DNA from: Bacteroidota bacterium | GTDB lineage: Bacteria; Bacteroidota; Ignavibacteria; Tepidaquicellales; Tepidaquicellaceae | NCBI GenBank assembly: GCA_003519545.1 | Contig: DOWN01000098.1 | Location: 1-7,884, forward strand | Direction: 5' to 3' | Length of the DNA stretch: 7,884 nucleotides | Shown: in pieces, positions 1 to 7,073 of the stretch | Layout of the letters: each line of letters begins with the position of its first letter | Position numbering within the stretch: position 1 is the first letter of the stretch | The notes under the pieces: model-generated | The model's database searches: none | Told to the model about the DNA's origin: nothing | Seen by the model: the letters and a program-made list of their open reading frames with translations, nothing else | Made by a program: the position numbers and the translations under genes

Positions 1-83
1 TCTTTATTCTCGTTTAAGTTAAGGTCAGGATTTTCCAGTTTGTGCGAGCACGAGAAATGCTCCCTTCTTGTTATAAAAATCAT
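1..83 (-). CDS. 6-pyruvoyl-tetrahydropterin synthase / QueD family protein, N-terminal fragment
   Basis: The minus strand from an ATG at 83-81 is open to the window edge and encodes 27 residues beginning MIFITRREHFSCSH, followed by KLENPDLNLNENK. This matches the start of PTPS/QueD proteins, where a first beta strand ending in TRR or SRR leads to F-S-A-S-H-R/K-L and then an 'NP-L-EEN' loop. The His of the S-H pair (residue 14) corresponds to the first zinc-ligand histidine of the family; here the usual Ala before it is Cys (S-C-S-H). Family members are cytoplasmic zinc enzymes acting on 7,8-dihydroneopterin triphosphate in queuosine or tetrahydropterin synthesis. The remaining roughly 100 residues, including the other zinc ligands, lie outside the window, so QueD cannot be separated from PTPS proper. 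No clear Shine-Dalgarno precedes the start. The gene is divergent from the export operon. The call rests on recognising a short motif. Confidence 0.72.
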   Translation of the reverse strand, partial: MIFITRREHFSCSHKLENPDLNLNENK

Positions 84-219
84 TGTTATGCAAAGTTTTG
101 AAACCTTTTATTAAATGACAAGTCAAAATAAATAATTCATTGAATATTTTTTTGTTGTTATATTTTATAATTTGAAACTATAAATACTTAAAATCGTTAT
201 ATTTAAAAAGTAAAAACCT
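84..219. promoter_or_regulatory. Divergent intergenic region with probable promoter of the export operon
   Basis: This 136-base, very AT-rich gap separates the minus-strand QueD-like start from the plus-strand TolC-like start, so it should hold promoters for both directions. On the plus strand a perfect TATAAT lies at 166-171. The best -35-like hexamer upstream, TTGAAT at 140-145, is 20 bases away, longer than the ideal 17. A second weak pair is TTGAAA at 172-177 with TATATT at 198-203. The TATAATTTG at 166-174 is one base longer than the Bacteroidota -7 consensus TAnnTTTG. A short palindrome, ATTCA-T-TGAAT at 135-145, is the only operator-like symmetry. No convincing minus-strand promoter is visible. 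In sequence this AT-rich, chance matches are expected. Confidence 0.3.
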
Positions 220-1587
220 ATGAATAAAATAATCAGAAAGATAAATTCCGGTTTCTTTGTTGCGTTGATAATTTTTATAGTTTCTTTTGATAGTGCTGTA
301 TCTCAGCAATCTTTAACTATTGATCAGGCATTAAATACTGCAATTCAAAACAATCTTGATTTATCTTCTATCCAAAACAATCTTTCCATTCAGGAACAAA
401 ATATCAGAAGAAGTAAAGGTTCACTCTTGCCGAGTTTATCTCTTACCGGCAGATGGACTAAAAATAATACTTATTCAAATGGCGGTATAATTTTTCAAAA
501 TGGTGTTCCCATTTCAATTCCAAGTGAATCAAGATGGAGTGATGATTTTCAACTGAGCTTGAGTTCTAACATAACTTTATTCGATGGTTTTGCAAATTAC
601 AGACTTGTTGATCTTGAAGAACAGAATATATCAACTTACAGACTTCAGTTTGAAAAACAAAAAACAGATATAGTTATAAATGTTACACAGGCATTTTATG
701 AAGTTCTGAAAAACGAACAGATTGTGTTAACTAATGAACAGAATCTTGCCACATCAAAAGCACAACTTGAACTCGTAAGGGAATATTTCAATGTAGGGAA
801 AAGAACTTTGGCTGATATTTACAGACAGGATGTTCAGGTTGCACAGGATGAACTCGCTTTGCAAAGATCAGTTAATGTTCTGGAAAAATCTAAAGTTGAT
901 CTTCTCAGTGCATTAAATGATGACGTGAATAAAAATATAAGAGCGGAGAGTTCAGGAATAAATGTCAATCTTTCAGAATCTGAATTACAAAAAATTCTCA
1001 ACGAAAACAGAAATTTGGATTTGCTTGTGAGAAAAGGTATTGAAGACAGATATGATTATAAAAGCAGTTTAAATCAAATAGAACTAAATAAAATCAGACT
1101 GGATATAGCAACTAAAAATTTATATTTCCCGACTGTTTCGGGATTTGCAAACTATAATATGAACGGGTCTGCTATAGATGATATTACAAATACAAGAACT
1201 GCTTCTTTTGGAATTTCATTAAACTATCCAATCTTTCAGGGATTTTCAAAAGATGTGGACAGACAAATAGCCGAAGTGAACATTAAGCAACGACAACTTG
1301 ATTTATCAAAACTTGAACTTCAAATCAGAACTGAAATTAAAAAAGCGATTCTTGATTTGGAAAATGCTTATAATCAGGTTGTTATTCTCGACAGAAATAT
1401 CAGATCTGCTGAACAGGATAAATTACTTTCCGAAGAAAATTACAGATTAGGGTTGGGAACTCTGCTTGATGTTCAAACTGCTACAACACGATTAAATAAT
1501 TTGTTAATTGATAAAATTAATGCTACTTATAATTTCTTAATCGCAAAAAGATTAATTGATTATTATTCAGGTCAAATAAAATATTAA
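220..1587 (+). CDS. TolC-like outer-membrane efflux protein (OEP family)
   Basis: This is the outer-membrane channel of the pump. The 455 residues are a normal TolC-family length. Residues 1-28 form a signal peptide with a basic start (NKIIRK), a hydrophobic core at 12-23 and a likely cleavage at A-V-S|QQ. No lipobox Cys is present. The mature part starts with the family's LTIDQALNTAIQNN element (residues 32-45). It shows the expected internal duplication: NITLFDGFANY (117-127) pairs with LNYPIFQGFSK (334-344), and YFNVGKRTLADI (189-200) pairs with NYRLGLGTLLDV (407-418). These correspond to the beta-barrel strands and long coiled-coil helices of each half. It is the first gene of the operon, 11 bases before the adaptor. 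The ATG follows an A-rich leader without a Shine-Dalgarno sequence. Family assignment is firm; the substrate is unknown. Confidence 0.93.
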   Translation: MNKIIRKINSGFFVALIIFIVSFDSAVSQQSLTIDQALNTAIQNNLDLSSIQNNLSIQEQNIRRSKGSLLPSLSLTGRWTKNNTYSNGGIIFQNGVPISIPSESRWSDDFQLSLSSNITLFDGFANYRLVDLEEQNISTYRLQFEKQKTDIVINVTQAFYEVLKNEQIVLTNEQNLATSKAQLELVREYFNVGKRTLADIYRQDVQVAQDELALQRSVNVLEKSKVDLLSALNDDVNKNIRAESSGINVNLSESELQKILNENRNLDLLVRKGIEDRYDYKSSLNQIELNKIRLDIATKNLYFPTVSGFANYNMNGSAIDDITNTRTASFGISLNYPIFQGFSKDVDRQIAEVNIKQRQLDLSKLELQIRTEIKKAILDLENAYNQVVILDRNIRSAEQDKLLSEENYRLGLGTLLDVQTATTRLNNLLIDKINATYNFLIAKRLIDYYSGQIKY

Positions 1588-1598
1588 TAAAAAAAAAG

Positions 1599-2924
1599 AT
1601 GTCAGACATCAACATTCAACAGCAAACACCAAAGACAAAGGTAAGAAAAAAGAAAAGCAAGAAAAAATTTATCATCATTGGGAGTATTCTCTTAATTTTG
1701 TTAATTGTAATTGCGATTGCCGTATCAAATAAAAAAGAACTCGCTATAGAAGTTCAGACTGAACAGATTAAACGGATGGACATTACACAGGTTGTGAAAG
1801 CAACCGGAAAAATTCAGTCTGAAATTCAGGTAAATATAAGTTCTGATATCAGCGGTGAATTGATTGCATTGCCTTTTAAAGAAGGTGAGCAGGTTAAAAA
1901 AGGTGATGTCGTGGCAAAGATAAAACCCGATCAATACCTTCCGCAGTTACAACAGCAACTTGCAGGTGTGAAAGTTCAGGAAAGTTCTCTCAAAGAACAG
2001 GAAGTTCAATTAAGAAAATTTCAACTTGAATACGACAGAATTAAACAACTGAACGAAAAAGGTCTTGCCTCTCAGAGTGATCTTGATAATGCTTTGACAA
2101 ATGTTGATCAGACTCTCGCTTCAATGAACAGAATCAGAGCACAGATAAATCAATCGAGAGCATCGTTAAGTTCTGTTCAGTATGACTTATCAAAAGCAAC
2201 AATATTTGCTCCTGTAAGCGGAACCGTTACAACACTTAATAATGAAATCGGTGAAAAAGTATTAGGGACAAGTTTCAATCAGGGTAATAATATTCTCACG
2301 ATTAGTGACTTAAGTAAAATGGAGTGTCAGGTTGATGTCGGTGAAACAGATGTGACTCTTGTAAAAATCGGTGACAGCACTAAAGTAGAAATTGATGCAT
2401 TCCCTGACAGAATTTTCAGAGGGGTTGTGTATGAAATCGGTAACTCTGCAAAAAGCACCGGTCTTGGAACTCAGGCGGAAGTTGTCAACTTTATTGTAAA
2501 AATCAGAATTGTGGATAATGATGTTGATCTCCGTCCGGGAATGAGTTGTAATGTTGATATTGAAGTTGCAAGTAAAAAGAATGTTTTGGCTGTTCCTATT
2601 CAATCTGTTACAACAAGAGAAGATAAAGAAACAAGTTCAATATCCGATGAGAATGAAAATTTAACACGCACAAAAGACCTTGATAACAAAAAGAAAATAA
2701 AACCTCAGGAAATTGTTTTCATAATTGAAAATGGCAGAGCATTAAGTAAAAATGTTAAAACAGGAATCAGTAATGATACATATATTGAAATAACGGAAGG
2801 ACTGAATGAAGGAGAAGAAGTTGTCAAAGGAAGTTTCAAAGCGATAAACAAAGAACTCGAGAACGATTCAAAAGTACAAGTTAATAATGACAAGAAAAAA
2901 GATAAAGCAAAACAGGAAGAATAA
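1599..2924 (+). CDS. Periplasmic adaptor (membrane fusion protein, HlyD/MacA-like)
   Basis: This 441-residue protein links the inner-membrane permeases to the outer-membrane channel. A basic cytoplasmic tail (KVRKKKSKKK, 14-23) precedes a single transmembrane anchor at about 24-43. The first biotinyl-lipoyl half lies at about 79-113 (ISGELIALPFKEGEQVKKGD). A Gln/Glu-rich coiled-coil hairpin follows at about 114-198, with a turn near LNEKGLASQSDLDNA (151-165). The second lipoyl half is at about 200-225 (ATIFAPVSGTVTTL). The beta-barrel domain ends with the family motif LRPGMS at 311-316. Residues 340-368 form a polar, charged stretch inserted at the membrane-proximal domain, and the last 25 residues are Lys/Glu/Asp-rich. 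The domain order and the neighbouring MacB-type genes favour a MacA-like role over RND or type I secretion. The gene starts 11 bases after the TolC-like stop and ends 13 bases before the ATPase. Confidence 0.94.
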   Translation: MSDINIQQQTPKTKVRKKKSKKKFIIIGSILLILLIVIAIAVSNKKELAIEVQTEQIKRMDITQVVKATGKIQSEIQVNISSDISGELIALPFKEGEQVKKGDVVAKIKPDQYLPQLQQQLAGVKVQESSLKEQEVQLRKFQLEYDRIKQLNEKGLASQSDLDNALTNVDQTLASMNRIRAQINQSRASLSSVQYDLSKATIFAPVSGTVTTLNNEIGEKVLGTSFNQGNNILTISDLSKMECQVDVGETDVTLVKIGDSTKVEIDAFPDRIFRGVVYEIGNSAKSTGLGTQAEVVNFIVKIRIVDNDVDLRPGMSCNVDIEVASKKNVLAVPIQSVTTREDKETSSISDENENLTRTKDLDNKKKIKPQEIVFIIENGRALSKNVKTGISNDTYIEITEGLNEGEEVVKGSFKAINKELENDSKVQVNNDKKKDKAKQEE

Positions 2925-2937
2925 AACTTAAGTCTGA

Positions 2938-3672
2938 ATGGATAACTTAATAGAAATTAAAGATGTAACAAAATTATACATAATGGGTCTTGAAGAGCTT
3001 TATGCTCTCAAAGGTGTAAATGTTAATATTGCAAAAAATGAATATGTCGCTATTATGGGACCTTCCGGTTCAGGAAAATCAACATTAATGAATATAATCG
3101 GTTGCCTTGATACTCCGACAGCCGGTGAATATAAACTGAACGGAAAAAATGTGAACGAGATGGAAGATGATGAACTTGCGGAAATAAGAAATAAAGAAAT
3201 TGGTTTTGTATTTCAGACTTTTAATCTTTTGCCCCGTATCAACGCACTTAATAACGTTGAGTTACCTTTGATTTACTCCGGAAAATCAAAAGATGAAAGA
3301 ATTGAACTTGCTGAAAATGCTTTGATAAATGTCGGACTTGAAGACAGAATGACTCATAAACCAAATGAACTTTCAGGCGGACAAAGACAGAGAGTCGCTA
3401 TCGCAAGAGCATTGGTAAATAATCCATCCATTATACTTGCAGATGAACCGACAGGAAATCTTGATACAAAAACCGGCGATGAAATTATGAATTTGTTTGA
3501 AGAGTTATGGAGCAAAGGGAATACAATTATTATAGTTACACACGAAGAAGAGATTGCACAAAACGCACACAGAATTATAAAAATCAGAGACGGATTAATA
3601 GCGGATGATTATTTGAGTGAAAAAGGAAAAAGAATCGCTGAGCAAAACAATATGATTAAATCAACAAACTGA
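2938..3672 (+). CDS. ABC transporter ATPase, MacB/LolD type
   Basis: This is the cytoplasmic nucleotide-binding subunit that powers the pump. All motifs are intact in 244 residues: Walker A GPSGSGKST at 41-49, Q-loop Gln93 in VFQTFNLLP, signature LSGGQ at 145-149, Walker B IILADE ending at Glu170, D-loop NLD at 174-176, and switch His202 in VTHE. The region after the Q-loop (LPRINALNNVELPLIY) and the GNLDTKTGDEIM stretch are typical of the MacB/LolD/FtsE branch. Unlike E. coli MacB, the ATPase is a separate polypeptide and not fused to the permease, and the length fits a free-standing LolD-like subunit. Its TGA overlaps the next gene's ATG by one base (TGATG, 3670-3674), which implies translational coupling with the first permease. 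Confidence 0.95.
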   Translation: MDNLIEIKDVTKLYIMGLEELYALKGVNVNIAKNEYVAIMGPSGSGKSTLMNIIGCLDTPTAGEYKLNGKNVNEMEDDELAEIRNKEIGFVFQTFNLLPRINALNNVELPLIYSGKSKDERIELAENALINVGLEDRMTHKPNELSGGQRQRVAIARALVNNPSIILADEPTGNLDTKTGDEIMNLFEELWSKGNTIIIVTHEEEIAQNAHRIIKIRDGLIADDYLSEKGKRIAEQNNMIKSTN

Positions 3673-4898
3673 TGAATTTCTTTTCTGAAATAAAAGAAAA
3701 TATTGTCATATCTTATCAGGCAATCAATTCCAATAAATTGAGGTCATTGCTTGCTACGCTTGGTATAGTAATTGGTATCACAGCGGTTACTCTAATGCAA
3801 ACCGCAATTGAAGGAATTAATCTTGCGTTTGAAAAAAGTATTGCCGCTGTAGGTGCAGATGTGCTTTATGTTCAAAAATTTGAATGGTTTGGAAAAGAGG
3901 ACTGGACATTTTATAAAAACAGAAAAGAGTTAACGATGGAGCAGTATGATTTTCTTAATAAGAATTCTCAAACCGCTACAGTTATGGCACCTTCTACAGG
4001 TGTAACAAGAACAGTGAAATATCAGGATCTTGCACTTCAAAATGTTTTTATTCTCGGGACAACGTATGAATATCAGGAAGTGAGCGGATTCAATATGATA
4101 GAAGGAAGATATTTTACTCAAAGAGAATCTCAAGGCGGATATCCCGTTTGTGTAATAGGAACTGATATTAGCGATGCATTTTTTGAAAATACAGATCCGA
4201 TAGGAAAAACAATTAAACTTGGTAATTTTAATTTCACCGTAATTGGTGTAATTGAAAAACAGGGAAGTCTGCTGGGGTTGTTCAGTCTTGACAATAGAGT
4301 GATAATACCGCTTGAAAGATTTTTTAGTTTGTTCGGTGATAAAAGGGGATTGACTTATAATATCAAAGCCGCTGATATAAATAATGTGGAAGAGACTAAA
4401 GAAGAAGTGAGATGGATTATGAGAAAAGCGAGAAAAGTTCCTTATGGTCAGCCGGATGATTTTGGAGTTAATGCACAGGAGGCTTTTAAATCTACTTATG
4501 AAAGTTTAACCGGTTTAATAAAAATTATCGGCACAATGATTACCGGATTATCTCTGATTGTCGGTTCTATAGGTATTGCAAATATTATGTTTGTCTCAGT
4601 CAAAGAAAGAACAAAAGAAGTTGGAATACGGAAAGCACTTGGAGCAAGGCGTTCGACAATTCTCTCGCAGTTTCTGATTGAATCGAGTATGATTTGTCTG
4701 ATGGGTGGATTTATCGGTCTGTTAATTTCGTTTCCAATTAGTCTTATTATAGATGCGTTTGTATTACCGACGGCAATGCCACTTTGGATTGTTGTCTTAT
4801 CATTGTTTATTTCACTTATGTTCGGAATTCTTGCAGGTTTTTTCCCGGCTTATACAGCCGCTAAAATGGATCCTGTTGATTCCTTAAGATATGAATAA
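3672..4898 (+). CDS. MacB-like ABC transporter permease, first of two (FtsX fold)
   Basis: This 408-residue inner-membrane protein has the MacB permease layout. A first transmembrane helix at about 24-45 carries the NKLRSLLATLGIVIG element. A large periplasmic domain (MacB_PCD-like, about 50-275) follows, then three C-terminal helices at about 282-310, 333-360 and 368-394. Between helices 2 and 3 lies the cytoplasmic coupling segment ERTKEVGIRKALGA (312-325), the family hallmark that contacts the ATPase. The protein ends with the conserved M-D-P-V-D-S-L-R-Y-E tail. Such permeases do not form a channel for the substrate; by mechanotransmission they drive periplasmic adaptor and channel movements (known for MacB). 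It starts inside the ATPase stop codon and ends 9 bases before the second permease. It is clearly paralogous to that gene but diverged in the periplasmic domain. Confidence 0.93.
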   Translation: MNFFSEIKENIVISYQAINSNKLRSLLATLGIVIGITAVTLMQTAIEGINLAFEKSIAAVGADVLYVQKFEWFGKEDWTFYKNRKELTMEQYDFLNKNSQTATVMAPSTGVTRTVKYQDLALQNVFILGTTYEYQEVSGFNMIEGRYFTQRESQGGYPVCVIGTDISDAFFENTDPIGKTIKLGNFNFTVIGVIEKQGSLLGLFSLDNRVIIPLERFFSLFGDKRGLTYNIKAADINNVEETKEEVRWIMRKARKVPYGQPDDFGVNAQEAFKSTYESLTGLIKIIGTMITGLSLIVGSIGIANIMFVSVKERTKEVGIRKALGARRSTILSQFLIESSMICLMGGFIGLLISFPISLIIDAFVLPTAMPLWIVVLSLFISLMFGILAGFFPAYTAAKMDPVDSLRYE

Positions 4899-4907
4899 AA
4901 AAATTTT

Positions 4908-6140
4908 ATGCCTGTATTAGAAATTATAAAATTATCTTTTAACACTCTCAAGACTAACAAACTCAGAGCGACGCTTACATTGCTCGGTATCATTATCGGA
5001 GTGTTTTCTATAATTGCTATAATGACTTTGCTTAACGCACTTCAGGCAGGGATTGAAACAGGTTTGTCAGAACTCGGAAGCAATACTTTTCAGGTACAGA
5101 AATTTCCCGCTATTCAAATGGGAGGTCCGGGCGGAAATTCTAAATTCAGAAACCGTCCCGATATAACTTATGATCAGGCATTGCGGTTACAGAATACGGC
5201 AACTATTTATAAATATATGTCACTTGAAGATTACGTATATGAAAAAACTTTTAAATCTGAATTTGATAAGACTAACCCCAATCATTATCTCGGAGGTGTT
5301 ATACCGGAATATCTCGAGTGTAATAACAGAGCAATAGAAACAGGAAGATTTATATCTCAAACAGATGTGGACTATGCAAAAAATGTTGCGGTTATCGGTA
5401 TGGATGTTGTAGAAAAACTTTATCCTAATATGAATCCCATAGGAAAACAGATTTTTCTTGATAATCATCCTTTTGAAGTAATAGGAGTCTTTGAACCAAA
5501 AGGGGAAGCATTCGGACAGAGCAATGATAATTTCGCTTTGATACCTATAACTTCAATGCATAAGATTTACGGGAAGAATAACAGAACTATAAATATAGCA
5601 ATTCAGGCACCAAGCAAAGAAGAATATGATGCCTCTGTTGAAAATATTATTTCTGTTTTAAGAGTGATAAGAAAAGTCCCTCCCGGTGAAGATAATAATT
5701 TTGAAATTTATTCCAATGAATCTTTGATTGGCACCGTAAATAGTTTCACTCAGTATTTTAAATATGGAGCAGGATTTATTTCCTTTATCTCACTTCTCGC
5801 TGCGGGTATAGGAATAATGAATATTATGCTTGTCTCAGTTACCGAAAGAACAAAAGAAATCGGAATCAGAAAAGCAATCGGTGCGAAAAGTAATTCTATA
5901 TTAAAACAGTTTCTAATTGAAGCGATTATCCTTTGCCAGGTTGGCGGATTAATCGGAATTTTTCTCGGAATAGTAACGGGAAATTTAATAGGTTTATTCC
6001 TTCAATCTCCTGTTGTTATACCTTATGACTGGGTTGTAATCGGACTTGTTGTTTGCAGTTCAGTCGGAATTATTTTTGGTGTTTATCCCGCTTACAAAGC
6101 CGCTAAACTTAATCCTATCGACGCACTCAGATATGAGTGA
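4908..6140 (+). CDS. MacB-like ABC transporter permease, second of two (FtsX fold)
   Basis: This 410-residue permease has the same topology as its upstream neighbour. Helix 1 lies at about 22-44 with NKLRATLTLLGIIIG. The periplasmic domain spans about 45-275 and includes a Gly-rich stretch (MGGPGGN) followed by FRNRPDITYDQA. C-terminal helices lie at about 285-308, 332-360 and 372-396. The coupling segment is ERTKEIGIRKAIGA (313-326) and the tail is LNPIDALRYE. One ATPase gene with two non-identical permeases suggests a heterodimeric membrane unit, in contrast to the MacB homodimer; this is inference. No further plus-strand gene follows. The final 81 bases are also read on the minus strand as the end of the convergent kinase gene. 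The stop TGA sits in a 6-bp hairpin (CACTCA-gata-TGAGTG, 6124-6139) that lacks a following T-run, so no convincing terminator is seen. Confidence 0.93.
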   Translation: MPVLEIIKLSFNTLKTNKLRATLTLLGIIIGVFSIIAIMTLLNALQAGIETGLSELGSNTFQVQKFPAIQMGGPGGNSKFRNRPDITYDQALRLQNTATIYKYMSLEDYVYEKTFKSEFDKTNPNHYLGGVIPEYLECNNRAIETGRFISQTDVDYAKNVAVIGMDVVEKLYPNMNPIGKQIFLDNHPFEVIGVFEPKGEAFGQSNDNFALIPITSMHKIYGKNNRTINIAIQAPSKEEYDASVENIISVLRVIRKVPPGEDNNFEIYSNESLIGTVNSFTQYFKYGAGFISFISLLAAGIGIMNIMLVSVTERTKEIGIRKAIGAKSNSILKQFLIEAIILCQVGGLIGIFLGIVTGNLIGLFLQSPVVIPYDWVVIGLVVCSSVGIIFGVYPAYKAAKLNPIDALRYE

Positions 6141-7073
6141 GTTATTCAACTGACCGTTTATATATTCAAGATTTTTAATTTGTTTTCCCGCTTTAAGAAT
6201 GTAACTCTCATTTTTTCTTATCTTATAAGAATATCCGTAACTTCCCAGCATTTGAAAAATTCTCATTAAGCCGACATATAAAAATTTTTCAAAACTGAAT
6301 TGATAACCCGTTCCGTATTTTGAATAGAAATTATTTACGTAATGGTCAAAGTATTTTCTGAAATTATCAGAGTCAATAAATGAACTTCCTGAAAATATAA
6401 ATGAAGCAACATCGTATTCAGGCAATCCCATTCTGCCTGATTGATAATCAATAAAATACAAATCATTTTTATGAATCATAATATTACGGGGTTGAAAATC
6501 ACGGTATAAAAAATATTTAGTGTCGGATTCCTCGAGAATATCAAAAAGTTTATTTTTAATTTTTCCAAAATTATTTATTTCAATATCAAACTGACCGGCA
6601 AAATGATTTTCAAATTTATTTAAATCACATTCGAGTTGCTCTGAATCAAATATTATTGTTTCATAACATACAGAATAATCAATTTTGTCGTAAAGTAAAT
6701 TCTGAATGTCAGCAAGTTTTTCAAGTGATTTGTAATATAAATCTTCGGGATTGTTTTTCAGACTGAATGAATATAAACTATTATCGCCGAGATCTTCTTC
6801 AAGATAAAACTTTTTATCTTCCGATTCGGAATATATTTCCGGAACATTAATTCCTGCTTTATCAAAATAATATGTGAAATCTATAAATGCTACATTTTCT
6901 TTTGTGTTATCATTGTAAATTCCTATACAGGAATAATTATCAGATTTAAGCCGGTAAATTTTACGTAACGATGCTCCTGGCATTACTGGTGTGAGAGAAG
7001 TGAATAACTCTCCCGACCATTCAAAATATAATTGCTGGAATGTATTTAATATTATTTCTGAAAGTATAGACAT
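6060..7073 (-). CDS. APH-fold phosphotransferase, probable sugar (AmgK-like) kinase
   Basis: This 337-residue cytoplasmic kinase belongs to the aminoglycoside phosphotransferase/choline kinase superfamily (PF01636 type). The N-lobe has the nucleotide-loop region PGASLRKIYRL (32-42), the strand CIGIYND (49-55), KENVAF (58-63), and the hinge-like YLEEDLGDNSL (90-100). The catalytic loop is YRDFQPRN (190-197), with Asp192 as predicted base and Asn197 as metal ligand. The metal-binding Asp209 is in FIDYQSGRMG. Tyr replaces the His of the usual HRD. Relatives in this branch include AmgK, an anomeric N-acetylmuramate/N-acetylglucosamine kinase of cell-wall recycling; that role is inference and aminoglycoside resistance is unlikely. 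The ATG at 7073 overlaps the upstream epimerase stop (TAATG), indicating co-translation. Residues 312-337 are encoded antisense to the second permease and look like a non-conserved extension. Confidence 0.88.
   Translation of the reverse strand: MSILSEIILNTFQQLYFEWSGELFTSLTPVMPGASLRKIYRLKSDNYSCIGIYNDNTKENVAFIDFTYYFDKAGINVPEIYSESEDKKFYLEEDLGDNSLYSFSLKNNPEDLYYKSLEKLADIQNLLYDKIDYSVCYETIIFDSEQLECDLNKFENHFAGQFDIEINNFGKIKNKLFDILEESDTKYFLYRDFQPRNIMIHKNDLYFIDYQSGRMGLPEYDVASFIFSGSSFIDSDNFRKYFDHYVNNFYSKYGTGYQFSFEKFLYVGLMRIFQMLGSYGYSYKIRKNESYILKAGKQIKNLEYINGQLNNSLISECVDRIKFSGFVSGINTKNNSD

Noticed and set aside
46..62. Inverted repeat GAGCA-N7-TGCTC as a regulatory hairpin
   Set aside because: It falls within the codons for the conserved QueD/PTPS start motif and is short, so it needs no separate explanation.
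1..114. Plus-strand open frame at the left edge as the tail of an upstream gene
   Set aside because: Its 37 residues resemble nothing I know, while the opposite strand gives a recognisable QueD/PTPS start.
2310..2603. Minus-strand 97-codon frame inside the adaptor gene, and similar shorter ones at 1725-1934, 2705-2893, 3930-4133 and 5220-5468
   Set aside because: All are antisense to well-conserved pump genes, rich in Phe, Ile, His and Cys as expected for shadows of AT-rich coding sequence, with no domain signal.
6124..6139. Perfect 6-bp inverted repeat CACTCA-gata-TGAGTG at the end of the second permease gene, as a bidirectional terminator
   Set aside because: The stem is short, half A/T, and no T-run follows on either strand; part of it is fixed by the conserved Leu-Arg-Tyr-Glu tail codons.
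6060..7073. Aminoglycoside resistance gene next to an efflux operon, i.e. a resistance island
   Set aside because: The kinase matches the housekeeping sugar-kinase-like branch, is convergent with and separate from the pump operon, and no mobile-element sequence is present.
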